Of a DNA stretch of 64,000 nucleotides, positions 1-9,371 are shown piece by piece. The stretch spans positions 3,301,501-3,365,500 of the forward strand of contig NZ_CP107904.1 in the NCBI RefSeq assembly GCF_036013975.1. The letters are read 5' to 3'. Within the stretch, counting starts at the first letter, position 1. Each line of letters starts with the position of its first letter. This stretch comes from Kitasatospora sp. NBC_00458 (GTDB lineage Bacteria > Actinomycetota > Actinomycetes > Streptomycetales > Streptomycetaceae). The notes under the pieces were generated by a model. It was not told the DNA's origin. It worked only from the letters and a program-made list of their open reading frames with translations, and ran no database searches. A program made the position numbers and the translations under genes.

Positions 1-80
1 CGGACTGGACGCCGGACTACGCGGCCAAGATGGTCGAGTACGGCCGCAGCCTGCTCCGGCCCCGCCGCCACGAGGGCTGA
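1..80 (+). CDS. C-terminal end of an unidentified protein (cut by window edge)
   Basis: The first complete codon starts at base 3 and the frame runs 25 residues to a TGA at 78-80. The peptide begins DWTPDYAAKMVEYGRS and ends with a basic tail, LLRPRRHEG. The G/C-rich third positions fit a real coding end. The fragment is too short to assign to a family. Confidence 0.5.
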   Translation, partial: DWTPDYAAKMVEYGRSLLRPRRHEG

Positions 81-297
81 GGCCGGGCCGGGGTCCGGGC
101 CGCGCAGGCCCCCGCCCGGACCCCCTCGCGGGTCCCGTCCCGGGCTCCGGTCGGTGGCCGTGCGGCGGTGCCCGGCACCCGCACCGCCGCTGGCATATGC
201 CCGGGGAAAGCGGAAGGGTACGCCCCCGGCCGCCGCGCTGTCCGGCGAACCGCGCTTTCCCTCCCGGACACCCCCCGGACACCCCACCCTGCTGTCC

Positions 298-828
298 GTG
301 GACATCTGGACGTATCAGTCGGTGGAGTACGTGACCGTGGCCGGGGAGGCCTGGCTCGCCTCCGCCAGCGAGTACCCGCGCAGCATGCGAGCCCTCTGGG
401 AGTCCCGCCCGTGGGCGCCCTCGGTGCTGCCCTGCGGGCGCGCCTTCGACGTGATCAGCATGCCCGCCCTGTTCGGGCGCCGGGTGCTGGACGAGCTGTG
501 GGCCTCCGGGCCCGGCTGCGGGCCGGTGGCCGCCTACCGGGGGCGGATACTGCTGTTCGTCCGCCCGGGGGCGGCGGCCCGGCTGCGCAGGCTGCTGGCC
601 TGGGAGGAGTGGGCCCGGGACGTGCCGCCGCTGCTCTGCCACGGGCAGGGCGACGCGGTGACCGTCCCGCCCGTGCAGCGGATGGTGAACGGCCCGGACT
701 CCCCGGGGCTGGGTGCCGGGCGGTGGATCGTCGCCCCGGACAGCCGGGAGCCGTGGCTGCCGGGTGCCCCGGTGGTGCTCTGGGCCTGCGTCCGCGCGGC
801 CCGGGAGCCGGCCGCCGCCCTGCGCTGA
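298..828 (+). CDS. primase/polymerase-like N-terminal domain protein (hypothetical)
   Basis: This is a single-domain protein of about 176 residues. Stretches such as SVEYVTVAGEAWLASA, LPCGRAFDVISMP and PPLLCHGQGDAVTVPP resemble, from memory, streptomycete proteins annotated as bifunctional DNA primase/polymerase. Those proteins are usually short and probably lack a catalytic polymerase. No helicase or second domain follows. The open frame extends upstream to a GTG at 154, but that extension is Pro/Arg-rich low-complexity sequence, so the GTG at 298 was preferred; GTGs at 322 and 331 are also possible. None of these starts has a good Shine-Dalgarno sequence. It lies directly upstream of a tRNA-Lys promoter. 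The coding call is fairly secure; the function is inferred. Confidence 0.65.
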   Translation: MDIWTYQSVEYVTVAGEAWLASASEYPRSMRALWESRPWAPSVLPCGRAFDVISMPALFGRRVLDELWASGPGCGPVAAYRGRILLFVRPGAAARLRRLLAWEEWARDVPPLLCHGQGDAVTVPPVQRMVNGPDSPGLGAGRWIVAPDSREPWLPGAPVVLWACVRAAREPAAALR

Positions 829-884
829 TCCCCTGCGCCGATCGGCCGCACCGGGCACCCTGCGCCGGGTGCGGGTATTCGATT

Positions 885-913
885 TTGGCCGGGCCGCGCC
901 CCGCTGCTAAAGT
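885..913 (+). promoter_or_regulatory. promoter of tRNA-Lys copy 1
   Basis: A TTGGCC hexamer (885-890) and TAAAGT (908-913) are 17 bp apart. The -10 box ends 15 nt before the mature tRNA, as in all four tRNA-Lys copies of this window. The others use TAATGT at 5991, TAATGT at 34987 and TATTGT at 38179. All four share GTCAGCAG directly before the tRNA, so the primary transcript probably has only a few leader bases. Confidence 0.6.
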
Positions 914-928
914 CTTCTCTGTCAGCAG

Positions 929-1002
929 GCGCCGCTAGCTCAGTTGGTTAGAGCAGCTGACTCTTAATCAGCGGGTCCGGGGTTCGAGTCCCTGGCGGCG
1001 CA
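929..1002 (+). tRNA. tRNA-Lys(CTT), copy 1 of 4
   Basis: A complete cloverleaf can be drawn. The acceptor arms are GCGCCGC and GCGGCGC, the anticodon stem GCTGA/TCAGC encloses loop CTCTTAA (anticodon CTT), and the T arm has loop TTCGAGT. The discriminator base is A and the CCA end is not encoded. The 74-nt sequence is identical to the copies at 6012, 35008 and 38200. Confidence 0.98.
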
Positions 1003-1008
1003 CAGACA

Positions 1009-1050
1009 GCCGGAAGGCCCTTCGCGAGAGCGAAGGGCCTTCCGGCGTTT
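1009..1050 (+). terminator. intrinsic terminator of tRNA-Lys copy 1
   Basis: A perfect 17-bp stem (1009-1025 with 1030-1046) has a GAGA loop and is followed by GTTTTC. It starts 7 nt after the tRNA. Closely related hairpins follow copies 2 and 3, and a diverged one follows copy 4. Confidence 0.9.
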
Positions 1051-1157
1051 TCGCGCCCGATGTCCAGTACCCGATGCCCAGCGTCCGACGGCCGCCGCGG
1101 GAACGCCGGGCCTCCGGGTCCGGCCGGGGAGGGCTCCCCGGCCGGACCCGGGCGGTC

Positions 1158-2819
1158 TCAGCGCCCGCGCAGCGCGCGGTAGCGGGCGACCAGCTCGGCG
1201 GTGGAGCTGTCCAGCGCGTCCGCGCCCTCGCCGGTCAGCAGCACCGGCTCGATCCGCCTGGCGAGCACCTTGCCCAGTTCGACGCCCCACTGGTCGAAGG
1301 AGTCGATGTTCCAGACCGCGCCCTGGACGAACACCTTGTGCTCGTAGAGGGCGACCAGCTGGCCGAGCACCGACGGGGTCAGCTCACCGGCCAGGACGGT
1401 GGTGGTCGGGTGGTTGCCGCGGAAGGTCTTGTGCGGGACCAGCTCGGGCGGCACGCCCTCGGCCGCGACCTCCTCCGGCGTCTTGCCGAAGGCCAGCGCC
1501 TGGGTCTGGGCGAAGAAGTTGGCGAGCAGCAGGTCGTGCTGGGCGACCAGGCCGGGCAGCAGGTCGGCGACCGGCCTGGCGAACCCGATGAAGTCGGCCG
1601 GGATCAGCTTGGTGCCCTGGTGGAGCAGCTGGTAGTAGGCGTGCTGGCCGTTGGTGCCGGGGGTGCCCCAGACCACCGGGCCGGTCTGCCAGCCGACCGG
1701 GTTGCCCTCGCGGTCCACCGACTTGCCGTTGGACTCCATGTCCAGCTGCTGGAGGTAGGCGGTGAACTTCGACAGGTAGTGCGAGTACGGCAGCACGGCG
1801 TGCGCCTGGGCGTCGAAGAAGGCGCCGTACCAGACCCCGAGCAGGCCGAGCAGCAGCGGGACGTTCTCCTCGGGGGGCGCGGTGCGGAAGTGCTCGTCGA
1901 CCAGGTGGAAGCCGTCCAGCATCTCGCGGAAGGCGTCCGGGCCGATGGCGATCATCAGCGAGAGGCCGATCGCCGAGTCGTAGGAGTAGCGGCCGCCCAC
2001 CCAGTCCCAGAACTCGAACATGTTGGCGGTGTCGATGCCGAAGTCGGCGACGCCCTCGGCGTTGGTGGAGAGGGCGACGAAGTGCTTGGCCACCGCCCCG
2101 GTGTCGGCGCTCAGGCCGGTGAGCAGCCAGTTGCGGGCGGAGACCGCGTTGGTGATGGTCTCGATGGTGGTGAAGGTCTTCGACGCGACGATGAACAGCG
2201 TCTCGGCCGGGTCGAGGTCGCGGACGGCCTCGTGCAGGTCGGCGCCGTCCACGTTGGAGACGAAGCGGACGTCGATGCCGCGGTCGCTGTAGGAGCGCAG
2301 CACCTCGTAGGCCATGGCGGGGCCGAGGTCGGAGCCGCCGATGCCGATGTTGACGACGGTGCGGATCCGCTCGCCGGTGTGGCCGCGCCAGGCGCCGCTG
2401 CGGACCTGCTCGGCGAAGCCGGCCATCCTGTCGAGCACGGCGTGGACGCCGGGGACCACGTTCTCGCCGTCGACCTCGATCACGGCGTCGCGCGGGGCGC
2501 GCAGCGCGGTGTGCAGGACGGCCCGGTCCTCGGTGGTGTTGATCTTCTCGCCGCGGAACATGGCGTCCCGCAGGGCGGCGACGCCGGTGGCCTCGGCCAG
2601 CTCGCGCAGCAGGGCCAGCGTCTCGTCGGTGACGAGCTGCTTGGCGTAGTCGACGTGCAGGTCGCCGACCTGGAGGGTGTAGCGGCGGCCTCGCTCCGGG
2701 TCGGCGGCGAACAGGTCGCGCAGGTGCGTCTCGCCGAACTCCTCCCGGTGCTTGGCGAGAGCGGCCCACTGCGGGGTGCGGTCCAGCGGGGTTCGGGCGT
2801 CGGCGCGGGTCTCCGACAT
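1158..2819 (-). CDS. pgi: glucose-6-phosphate isomerase
   Basis: This cytosolic enzyme interconverts glucose 6-phosphate and fructose 6-phosphate. Its 553 residues match the usual full length. Family landmarks are intact: GIGGSDLGP for substrate binding, the SKTFTT phosphate-binding loop, MESNGK near residue 361 carrying the catalytic Glu, NGQHAYYQ with His near 393, and WGVELGK with Lys near 517. The ATG at 2819 has GAGGAG 6 nt upstream. It converges on the tRNA-Lys terminator. No pentose-phosphate genes flank it, so it appears to be a single-gene unit. A TAGGCT-like -10 on the minus strand near 2936-2941 is a weak promoter candidate. Confidence 0.97.
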   Translation of the reverse strand: MSETRADARTPLDRTPQWAALAKHREEFGETHLRDLFAADPERGRRYTLQVGDLHVDYAKQLVTDETLALLRELAEATGVAALRDAMFRGEKINTTEDRAVLHTALRAPRDAVIEVDGENVVPGVHAVLDRMAGFAEQVRSGAWRGHTGERIRTVVNIGIGGSDLGPAMAYEVLRSYSDRGIDVRFVSNVDGADLHEAVRDLDPAETLFIVASKTFTTIETITNAVSARNWLLTGLSADTGAVAKHFVALSTNAEGVADFGIDTANMFEFWDWVGGRYSYDSAIGLSLMIAIGPDAFREMLDGFHLVDEHFRTAPPEENVPLLLGLLGVWYGAFFDAQAHAVLPYSHYLSKFTAYLQQLDMESNGKSVDREGNPVGWQTGPVVWGTPGTNGQHAYYQLLHQGTKLIPADFIGFARPVADLLPGLVAQHDLLLANFFAQTQALAFGKTPEEVAAEGVPPELVPHKTFRGNHPTTTVLAGELTPSVLGQLVALYEHKVFVQGAVWNIDSFDQWGVELGKVLARRIEPVLLTGEGADALDSSTAELVARYRALRGR

Positions 2820-3191
2820 CGGTTGCTCCTCGTTTCATCTGGGTGCGGACACCGGCAGGGCCAGGCGGGAGGGTTTCGCGAGGTCGTGCGGGTTCCGGGG
2901 GTGCGCCGACTCCGTTGGCGGCCTTGCCCGGGACAAGCCTATGCAACGTCGGCACCGGGGGTGCGCATTCCGTTCGTCGGCGTCCGGTCGGTGGTCGCCG
3001 CTGTTCAGGCGCCCGCCGCGGTGCGGCCGCCCGGATGTCACGGCCCGTCCGGCCGGGCGTCACGGTCCCGGTACCGGGGCGGCCTCGCCCGAGCGCCGGG
3101 GCGCCGCGGGCCGGGTGCCGGCGCGTCACGACGGGAGCGTCCGGACGGGTGCCGGGAGGCCCCGCCCGGACGGCCCGTCACTTCCGTGCGG
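2820..3191. other. intergenic, pgi leader side
   Basis: These 372 bp lie between the pgi start and the antiporter stop, both on the minus strand. The possible pgi -10 element is near 2936. The rest is G+C-rich with no convincing gene, and the short open frames here lack a ribosome site and codon bias. Confidence 0.5.
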
Positions 3192-4775
3192 TCACTTCCG
3201 TTCGGAGCGCAGGTCGAGCCCGCGGAGCACCTGGTCGACGAGCTCCGGGTCGGCGCCGGTCTCGGCGCGGGCGACCAGCATCTCCCGCCGGGAGGCGGCG
3301 ATCATCTCCTGCTCGACGCTGTGGGCGGCGCGCCACTGGGCCAGGCGCTGCTTCGCCTCGGTGGCCTCCTCCTCGGCGTAGTTCTCGGGGCAGAGCCGTG
3401 CCAGCCGGTCGTGCTGACGGTCCCGCAGCCGGTCGGCGACCTCGGCGGGCAGCTTGTCCTGGTCCTCCAGCTCGCCGAGCCGGGCGAGCCCGGCCTTGGC
3501 GGCGCGCCACCAGAGCAGCCGGACCTCCTGCTCGTGCTTGTCGTGGTCGAGGTCGAGGTGGAGCCACTTGGCGAGCCAGGGCAGGGTGAGGCCCTGGACC
3601 AGCAGGGTGAAGAGCACCACGCTGAAGGCGATGAAGACGAGCCGGCCGCGTTCCGGGAAGGCCTCGCCGGAGTCGACGGTGAGCGGGATGGCCAGGGCCA
3701 GCGCGACGGTCGCCACCCCGCGCATCCCGGACCACCAGAGCACCACGCTCTCCTGCCAGCTGATCGGGGTGTCCTCCTCGGAGCCGGCCCGCAGCCGCTG
3801 GGAGAGCCAGCCGGCCGGCAGCAGCCAGAGCAGCCGGACCACGACGACCACGGCGATCACCACGGCCGCGTCGCCGAGCATGCTGGTCCAGCCGGATCCG
3901 GCCTCCTTGAGGACGGTGGCCAGTTCGAGCCCGATCAGGCCGAAGGCGACGCCGGTGATCAGGATCTCGACGATCTCCCAGAACGCGTTGCCGACCAGCC
4001 GGTAGGCGACGGCGTCGGCGTCGGCGGCCCGTTCGGCCAGGTAGAGCCCGCAGACGACGACGGCGAGGACGCCGGAGCCGTGGATCTCCTCGGCCAGGCT
4101 GTAGGCCGCGAACGGCACCAGCAGGTTGAGCGCGACCTGCTGGGTCGGGTCCTCCAGGTAGGAGGCGAGCTTGGTGTTGGCCCAGCCGAGGGCGACGCCG
4201 ATGACGACGGCGAGCACCGCCGAGAGGACGAACCGGAGCACGGCGTGGCCGGTCGAGAAGTCGCCGCCGACGACCGCGTCGATGGCCAGCGAGTAGATGA
4301 CGATCGCGGTGACGTCGTTGAACAGGCCCTCGCTCTCCAGGATCGCCACCAGCCGCCGGGGCAGGCCGACGCTGCCGGCCACCGCGACGGCGGCGACCGG
4401 GTCGGGCGGCGAGACCAGGGCGCCGACCGCGATGGCGGCGGCGACCGGGAGCGTGGGCAGCAGCCAGTGCACGGTGCCGGCCACCACGGCGGTGGTGACC
4501 ACCACCAGGGCGACCGCGAGCAGCAGGATGGAGCGGATGTTGGCCTTGAAGTAGCGGACCGAGGAGCGCCGGGCGACGGCGAAGATCAGCGGCGGCAGGA
4601 CGAGCGGCAGGATCAGGTCGGGGTCGATGGCGATGTCGGGGATCTGCGGGACCACGGCCATGACGATGCCGAGCAGGGTCATCAGCACCGGCTGCGGCAC
4701 CCCCGTCCGGCGGGCCAGCGGCATGGTCACCACGGAGGCGAGCAGCACCAGGAAGAGCAGGGGCAGCTGGCCCAC
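3192..4775 (-). CDS. CPA1-family Na+/H+ antiporter (NhaP type)
   Basis: A 527-residue membrane protein that should exchange cytoplasmic Na+ (or K+) for external H+. About a dozen hydrophobic segments span residues 1-420. The CPA1 motif PPDPVA is at 123-128 and ESEGLFND, with the conserved Asp, is at 147-154. A charged cytoplasmic tail of about 110 residues follows (from KWLHLDLDHDKHEQEV), rich in Glu, Lys and Arg, and could be regulatory. The GTG start at 4775 is preceded by AGAGGA about 9 nt upstream. The gene is divergent from the oxidoreductase at 4961. Ion preference cannot be read from sequence. Confidence 0.93.
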   Translation of the reverse strand: MGQLPLLFLVLLASVVTMPLARRTGVPQPVLMTLLGIVMAVVPQIPDIAIDPDLILPLVLPPLIFAVARRSSVRYFKANIRSILLLAVALVVVTTAVVAGTVHWLLPTLPVAAAIAVGALVSPPDPVAAVAVAGSVGLPRRLVAILESEGLFNDVTAIVIYSLAIDAVVGGDFSTGHAVLRFVLSAVLAVVIGVALGWANTKLASYLEDPTQQVALNLLVPFAAYSLAEEIHGSGVLAVVVCGLYLAERAADADAVAYRLVGNAFWEIVEILITGVAFGLIGLELATVLKEAGSGWTSMLGDAAVVIAVVVVVRLLWLLPAGWLSQRLRAGSEEDTPISWQESVVLWWSGMRGVATVALALAIPLTVDSGEAFPERGRLVFIAFSVVLFTLLVQGLTLPWLAKWLHLDLDHDKHEQEVRLLWWRAAKAGLARLGELEDQDKLPAEVADRLRDRQHDRLARLCPENYAEEEATEAKQRLAQWRAAHSVEQEMIAASRREMLVARAETGADPELVDQVLRGLDLRSERK

Positions 4776-4893
4776 GGGGAGGTTCCTCTCGGCGACGGAC
4801 GGGGTGCGGCGGCGGCTCGGGACGTGATCCGGGCCGCCGTCGAGGATAAATCTGACAATGCACTCAACTGCGGCAACGCGCCGGGGATAGGGG

Positions 4894-4913
4894 TTGACCT
4901 GAAGCGGGCTTCA
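4894..4913 (+). promoter_or_regulatory. -35-like box with adjoining palindrome
   Basis: TTGACC (4894-4899) is followed at once by a 14-bp perfect palindrome with TGAAGC/GCTTCA arms and a GG centre (4900-4913). It sits in the divergent space between the antiporter and the oxidoreductase, about 50 bp before the oxidoreductase ATG. The placement suits a repressor operator over the promoter. The -10 element is unclear. Confidence 0.45.
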
Positions 4914-4960
4914 TATCTGATGATCGAGGCTCGATGACCGAGCAGGCAGGAGCTCTCCCC

Positions 4961-5869
4961 ATGAAGGCAGTCACCGTCCCCCGGTTCGGCGGCCCCGAGG
5001 TGCTGCGGGTGACCGAGGTGCCCGACCCCGTCCCGGGGCCGGGCGAGGTGCGGGTCAGGGTCTACGCGGCCGGGGTGCAGCCGGTCGACCTGTCCATCCG
5101 CGAGGGCCGCGCGCCGGTCGGTGTCGAGATAGCGCCCGGGCTGGTCCCCGGCAACGAGTTCGCCGGGGTGGTCGACCGGATCGGCCCCGGCACCGAGGGC
5201 TGGGCGACCGGTGACGAGGTGCTCGGCTTCCGGCTGCTCGGCTGCAGCGCGGAACTGGTCGTCGCGGACGCCGCCCGGCTGGTGCGCAAGCCGGCCGGGA
5301 TGCCCTGGGAGCAGGCCGGGGCGCTCTCCGCGTCCGGGCAGACCGCGCACGTCGCGCTCGGGCAGCTGAAGGTCGGCGAGGGCGACACCGTCCTGGTCCA
5401 CGGCGCCGCCGGCGGGGTCGGCACGGCCGCCGTCCAGCTGGCCCGGGCCCTGGGCGCCACGGTCGTCGGCACCGCGAGCGAGCGCAACCACGACTACCTG
5501 CGGGAGCTCGGCGCGATCCCCGTCACGTACGGCGAGGGCCTGGTGGAGCGGGTCCGGGCGGTCGCCCCGCAGGGCGTGGACGCGGCCTTCGACGCGGCCG
5601 GGCGCGGCGCGCTGGAGGCCTCCGTCGAGCTGGTCGCCGACCGGGACCGGATCGGCACCGTGGTCGACTACCCGGGCGCCGGGCGGCTGGGCGTCCAGGG
5701 GATCCGCGGGGAGCGGACGGCGGCCCGGCTGGCCGAGCTGGTCGCCCTGTGGGAGGCGGGCACCCTGCGGGTGGAGATCGCCGACGCCTTCCCGCTGGGG
5801 CGGGCGGCCGACGCCCACCGGCTGGTCGGCGCCGGGCACGTCCGGGGGAAGGTCGTCCTCGTGCCGTGA
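4961..5869 (+). CDS. zinc-independent MDR oxidoreductase (quinone reductase-like)
   Basis: A 302-residue medium-chain dehydrogenase/reductase, probably a cytosolic NADPH-dependent reductase of quinones or enones. The GroES-like domain covers about residues 1-110. The Rossmann nucleotide-binding glycine motif HGAAGGVGTAA is at 147-157. The Cys/His set for structural zinc is absent, which fits the quinone-reductase branch. The ATG at 4961 was chosen because AGGAG (4948-4952) lies 8 nt before it. The in-frame ATG at 4934 would add nine residues and has no such site. The palindrome upstream suggests inducible control. The true substrate is unknown. Confidence 0.9.
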   Translation: MKAVTVPRFGGPEVLRVTEVPDPVPGPGEVRVRVYAAGVQPVDLSIREGRAPVGVEIAPGLVPGNEFAGVVDRIGPGTEGWATGDEVLGFRLLGCSAELVVADAARLVRKPAGMPWEQAGALSASGQTAHVALGQLKVGEGDTVLVHGAAGGVGTAAVQLARALGATVVGTASERNHDYLRELGAIPVTYGEGLVERVRAVAPQGVDAAFDAAGRGALEASVELVADRDRIGTVVDYPGAGRLGVQGIRGERTAARLAELVALWEAGTLRVEIADAFPLGRAADAHRLVGAGHVRGKVVLVP

Positions 5870-6011
5870 CGGCGGGGCGCCGGACGGGCCCGGGTGCCGG
5901 ACGGCGGGCCGCCGGGGGGCGCGGGGCGCCGCGGTCGCGGGTGCCGGGGGCGGGTGCCGGGCCGATTGTGCGTTTCGGCCGCTGACCAGGTAATGTTCCT
6001 GCCGTCAGCAG

Positions 6012-6085
6012 GCGCCGCTAGCTCAGTTGGTTAGAGCAGCTGACTCTTAATCAGCGGGTCCGGGGTTCGAGTCCCTGGCGGCGCA
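6012..6085 (+). tRNA. tRNA-Lys(CTT), copy 2 of 4
   Basis: Identical over 74 nt to the copy at 929. The -10 box TAATGT (5991-5996) ends 15 nt upstream, and the GTCAGCAG leader is conserved. The -35 region is poor (TTGTGC with a 19-bp spacer). Confidence 0.98.
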
Positions 6086-6092
6086 CAGACAG

Positions 6093-6130
6093 TCGGAAGG
6101 CCCCTCGTGAGAGCGAGGGGCCTTCCGGCG
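6093..6130 (+). terminator. terminator of tRNA-Lys copy 2
   Basis: CGGAAGGCCCCTCG (6094-6107) pairs perfectly with 6114-6127 around a TGAGAG loop, with a T.G pair at the base, then GTTTCC. It is related to the copy 1 hairpin, but a C/G pair and the loop differ. Confidence 0.85.
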
Positions 6131-6183
6131 TTTCCGCGTCCGGGCAGCCGGGCCGGGGCCGGGGCGGCCGACCGTCGGCGGGA

Positions 6184-7119
6184 TCAGTGCGGGATGGCGG
6201 CGATCAGCTCGGAGGCGCCCTGCCGCTTGAGCGCGAGGGCGGTCGCCGTGCCGAGGTCCTCCGGGCTCAGTGAGCCGGCCCACTCGTGGGCGTCCAGGAT
6301 CCGCTTGCCGTCCGGGCTGAAGACCCGGCCGCGCAGCGAGAGGCGGCCGTCCGCCTCGGCCTTGGCGTAGCCGGCGATCGGCGAGTTGCAGTGGCCCTGC
6401 AGCACGTGCAGGAACATCCGCTCGGCGCTCGCCTCGCGCCAGGTCGGGTGGTCGCCGAGGCCGGCGACGGCGTCGATGGTGGCGTCGTCCTCGATGCGGC
6501 ACTGGAGGGCCAGGATTCCGGCGCCGATCGGCGGGCACATCGCCCCGACCGGGAGCACCTCGCTGATCCGCGCCTCCTCGCCGATCCGCTCCAGCCCGGA
6601 GAGCGCGAGCAGCAGCGCGTCCGCCTCCCCCGCCTCCAGCTTGGCCAGCCGGCTGTTGGCGTTGCCGCGCATCGGCACGCACTCCAGGTGCGGGTGGGAG
6701 GCGGCGAGCTGGGCCCGGCGGCGGACCGAGGAGGTGCCGATCCGGCTGCCGGCCGGCAGCTCGTCCAGGGTGAGGCCGCCCGGGTGGACGAGCGCGTCGC
6801 GGATGTCGTCGCGGCGCAGGTAGGCGGCGAACACCGTGCCGGCCGGCAGCGGGCGGTCGGCCGGCACGTCCTTGAGGCAGTGCACGGCGAGGTCGGCCTC
6901 GCCCGCGAGCAGCGCCTCGTCCACCTCCTTGGTGAAGGCGCCCTTGCCGCCGAGCCGGGCGAGGTCGCCCATCCAGCGGTCCCCGGAGGTGGTCACCGGC
7001 ACCACCTCGGTGCGCAGCGCCGGGTGCAGGACGGCGAGTTCGGCCCGGACCCGCTCGACCTGGGCGAGCGCCATGGGTGAGGACCGGGAGACGATGCGGA
7101 TCAACTCTGCGCTGGTCAT
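6184..7119 (-). CDS. hemC: porphobilinogen deaminase-like protein (divergent HemC)
   Basis: The family joins four porphobilinogen units into hydroxymethylbilane for haem and corrin synthesis. At 311 residues it has the normal length. Key residues are present: HCLKDVP with the catalytic Asp at 84, [17 protein letters not shown], and QGHCNSP with the dipyrromethane-cofactor Cys at 244. The usual PGQGALA segment reads [13 protein letters not shown], so it is divergent from, as I recall, the standard streptomycete HemC. It may be an extra copy. No other haem gene is adjacent. The DUF2306 gene ends 17 bp upstream on the same strand, suggesting co-transcription. Confidence 0.85.
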   Translation of the reverse strand: MTSAELIRIVSRSSPMALAQVERVRAELAVLHPALRTEVVPVTTSGDRWMGDLARLGGKGAFTKEVDEALLAGEADLAVHCLKDVPADRPLPAGTVFAAYLRRDDIRDALVHPGGLTLDELPAGSRIGTSSVRRRAQLAASHPHLECVPMRGNANSRLAKLEAGEADALLLALSGLERIGEEARISEVLPVGAMCPPIGAGILALQCRIEDDATIDAVAGLGDHPTWREASAERMFLHVLQGHCNSPIAGYAKAEADGRLSLRGRVFSPDGKRILDAHEWAGSLSPEDLGTATALALKRQGASELIAAIPH

Positions 7120-7136
7120 GGCTGGATGATAGGACG

Positions 7137-7919
7137 TCAGACACGCAGGTCCGGTGCCGGGTCACCCGGACGGACGTGGCGCGGCGGTGCGGGGGCGGGG
7201 GCCGGGGCCCGGGCGATCAGGTACTCGGCCACCACGAGGTTGATCAGCCAGCACGTCCAGGCGGCGGCCGCGTACGCCTGGTCGAACGGGACGCCGACGG
7301 CGTCCATCACGACGAGCCAGACCCGCAGGGTCGCCCCGGCGAAGATCAGCGCGTAGGAGCGGGTCATCCAGGCGCGGTGGCGGGCGATGTCGCCGCGCCG
7401 GACGGCCCGCCAGGCGACGGCCGTGGAGAGCAGCAGCAGGACGTCCAGTGCCCCGAAGCCGATCGGCGCGATCGGGCCGACCAGTGCCTTCGGCACCAGC
7501 ACCAGGCCGGCGGCGCCGGTCGCCACGACGGTGACCAGGTAGAGCCGGCCGATCACCCGGTGCAGACCCGGGCGGCGGGCCCGCAGCCGGGGCAGGAACT
7601 GCCAGGGTCCGAGCAGGATCGCCAGCACGCCGCCGCCGACGTGCAGCACCAGCGGGAGCTCGTTGGCCAGGTAGACCGCCCGCTGCTCGTCCAGGAAGAC
7701 CTCGGGGTCGAGCGTGAGGTAGCGGGAGGTGAGCAGGGCGGTGGCGGCGGCCAGCGCGGTGACCGCGAACCAGCCGGCCCGGCGGGCCCGGCCGGTGGGG
7801 GCCCGGCGCGGGGCGCCGGAGGCCGCGGGCGGGGCGGTCGGCGCGGACGGTCTGGGCGGCACGGGCGGCCGGGACGGCGCGGGGGTGCCGGCCGGGGCAC
7901 GGGGGTCCGGAGCGTTCAT
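7137..7919 (-). CDS. DUF2306 membrane protein
   Basis: A 260-residue integral membrane protein of unknown function. Residues 1-45 are Pro/Ala-rich. About six hydrophobic segments follow, with short loops carrying [20 protein letters not shown] and an early [10 protein letters not shown] stretch, both typical of DUF2306. The ATG at 7919 was chosen because upstream sequence runs antisense through the kinase gene. It is divergent from the histidine kinase and probably forms a two-gene unit with the hemC-like gene 17 bp downstream. The His residues in the loops suggest haem or metal binding, but that is only an inference. Confidence 0.8.
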   Translation of the reverse strand: MNAPDPRAPAGTPAPSRPPVPPRPSAPTAPPAASGAPRRAPTGRARRAGWFAVTALAAATALLTSRYLTLDPEVFLDEQRAVYLANELPLVLHVGGGVLAILLGPWQFLPRLRARRPGLHRVIGRLYLVTVVATGAAGLVLVPKALVGPIAPIGFGALDVLLLLSTAVAWRAVRRGDIARHRAWMTRSYALIFAGATLRVWLVVMDAVGVPFDQAYAAAAWTCWLINLVVAEYLIARAPAPAPAPPRHVRPGDPAPDLRV

Positions 7920-8159
7920 GCCCCGGACGGTACGGATCCGGCCCCGCCCCGCACGTCCGCCCGCCGGGGTGGTCCGGCCTGCTCCGGACGGTCGGCCGGA
8001 CACCCCCGGCGGCGGAACCGGCGGGCCCCGCACCCACCCGGTGGGCGGTGCCGGAATACCCCGGGAGGGCGATGCGCGGCCCCGCCGGACGCCGCTACCG
8101 TACGGCCCGTGCGCCCGCACCACCGCGCGGCGGTCACCGCCCAGACCCGGGAGCCGCCC

Positions 8160-9371
8160 GTGAGCCCTCCGTCCGCGATCCGGCCGATCGGCGTGCTCCG
8201 TGCGGGCCCGCCGAACCCGCTGGGCCGGCTGCTCCCGTCGGCCTGGTCCGACCGGACTGGCCTGCCGGCCCGGCTCCGGACCAACCCCAGGGACGCCGCG
8301 CTGGCGGGCGCGGCCCTGGCCGCCATGGCCGTCGAACGGTTCCAGTCGGCCGACGCGCTGCGCACCGGGCTGCCCGCCGCGCTGGTGTTCAGCGCGGTCG
8401 CGGCCGGCGCGCTGGCCGTCCGGCGGTCCCTGCCGCTGGCCGGCTACCTGGTGGGCTCGGCGGCGCTCTCGGCGGAGGCGCTGTTCGTCCTGCCCAGCGC
8501 CGTCTCGCCGTACGCGAACCTGGTCGGCCTCTACTCGCTCGGCCTGCACGGGACGCGCCGGCGCGCCTGGCTCGGGCCGTTCGCCGCCCTGCTCGGGATG
8601 GCCGCCTACTTCGCCGACCTCGCCCGCACCTACCCCGCCGTCCCCGCGATCCCGGCAGGCGTCCTCTTCCTCTGGCTGCTCGGCTGGGCCGTCGGCTACG
8701 GGACGGCCCGGCGGGCCGAGGAGCGGGAGGCCGCCAGGCGGCGGCTGCGCCAGCAGGTCGTGGCCGAGGAACGGGCCCGGCTGGCCCGCGAACTGCACGA
8801 CCTGGTCGGGCACACCCTGAACGTCGTGCTGGTCCAGGCCGGTGCCGCCCGCCGGCTGCTCGACCGCGAGCCCGAACGCACCCGCGAACTGCTCTCCGGG
8901 ATGGAGCACAGCGGCCGCGAGGCGCTCGACGACCTCGACCGCGTCCTCGGGCTGCTGCGGCGGGGCGCCGAGGTGCCCGGCGGGCCCGCCCTGCAGCCGG
9001 GCCTGGCCGACCTGGACCGGCTCACCGGGCGGCTGGAGCAGGCCGGCCTGCTGGTCAGCGTGCGGGTCGACCCGGGCGCCCGGCGGGTGCCGCGCAGCCT
9101 CGACGTGTCGGCGTACCGGATCGTCCAGGAGGCGCTCACCAACACCGTGAAGCACGCCCGGGCGCGGGCCGTCTCGGTCACCGTCCGGTGCGCCGGGGGC
9201 TCGCTCGACATCGAGGTGAGCGACGACGGCCGGGGCGCCGAGGCCGGGTACACGCCCGGCCGGGGCCTGCTGGGCATCACCGAGCGGGTCTCGATGCTCG
9301 GCGGCAGTGTCGAGCACGAGCGCGGCGAGCGGGGCGGCTTCCGGCTCCGCGCCGTGCTCCCGATCCCGTGA
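8160..9371 (+). CDS. sensor histidine kinase (NarL-system, HisKA_3 type)
   Basis: A 403-residue membrane sensor. Residues 45-185 form about five membrane segments with little extracellular sequence, so it probably senses a membrane or intramembrane cue. The dimerisation domain carries ELHD with the phospho-accepting His at 213. The ATPase domain has EALTNTVKHARA (N box) and DDGRG (G1). GTG at 8160 follows GGGAG (8149-8153) with a 6-nt spacer; the frame is open much further upstream, but that reading is antisense to the DUF2306 gene. The stop overlaps the regulator start in GTGA, so the two are translationally coupled. The signal is unknown. Confidence 0.93.
   Translation: MSPPSAIRPIGVLRAGPPNPLGRLLPSAWSDRTGLPARLRTNPRDAALAGAALAAMAVERFQSADALRTGLPAALVFSAVAAGALAVRRSLPLAGYLVGSAALSAEALFVLPSAVSPYANLVGLYSLGLHGTRRRAWLGPFAALLGMAAYFADLARTYPAVPAIPAGVLFLWLLGWAVGYGTARRAEEREAARRRLRQQVVAEERARLARELHDLVGHTLNVVLVQAGAARRLLDREPERTRELLSGMEHSGREALDDLDRVLGLLRRGAEVPGGPALQPGLADLDRLTGRLEQAGLLVSVRVDPGARRVPRSLDVSAYRIVQEALTNTVKHARARAVSVTVRCAGGSLDIEVSDDGRGAEAGYTPGRGLLGITERVSMLGGSVEHERGERGGFRLRAVLPIP

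Noticed and set aside
1074..4937. A 1287-codon plus-strand open frame antisense to pgi and the antiporter
   Set aside because: It is the G+C-rich mirror of two clear genes, Asp/Gly/Val-biased and without a ribosome site.
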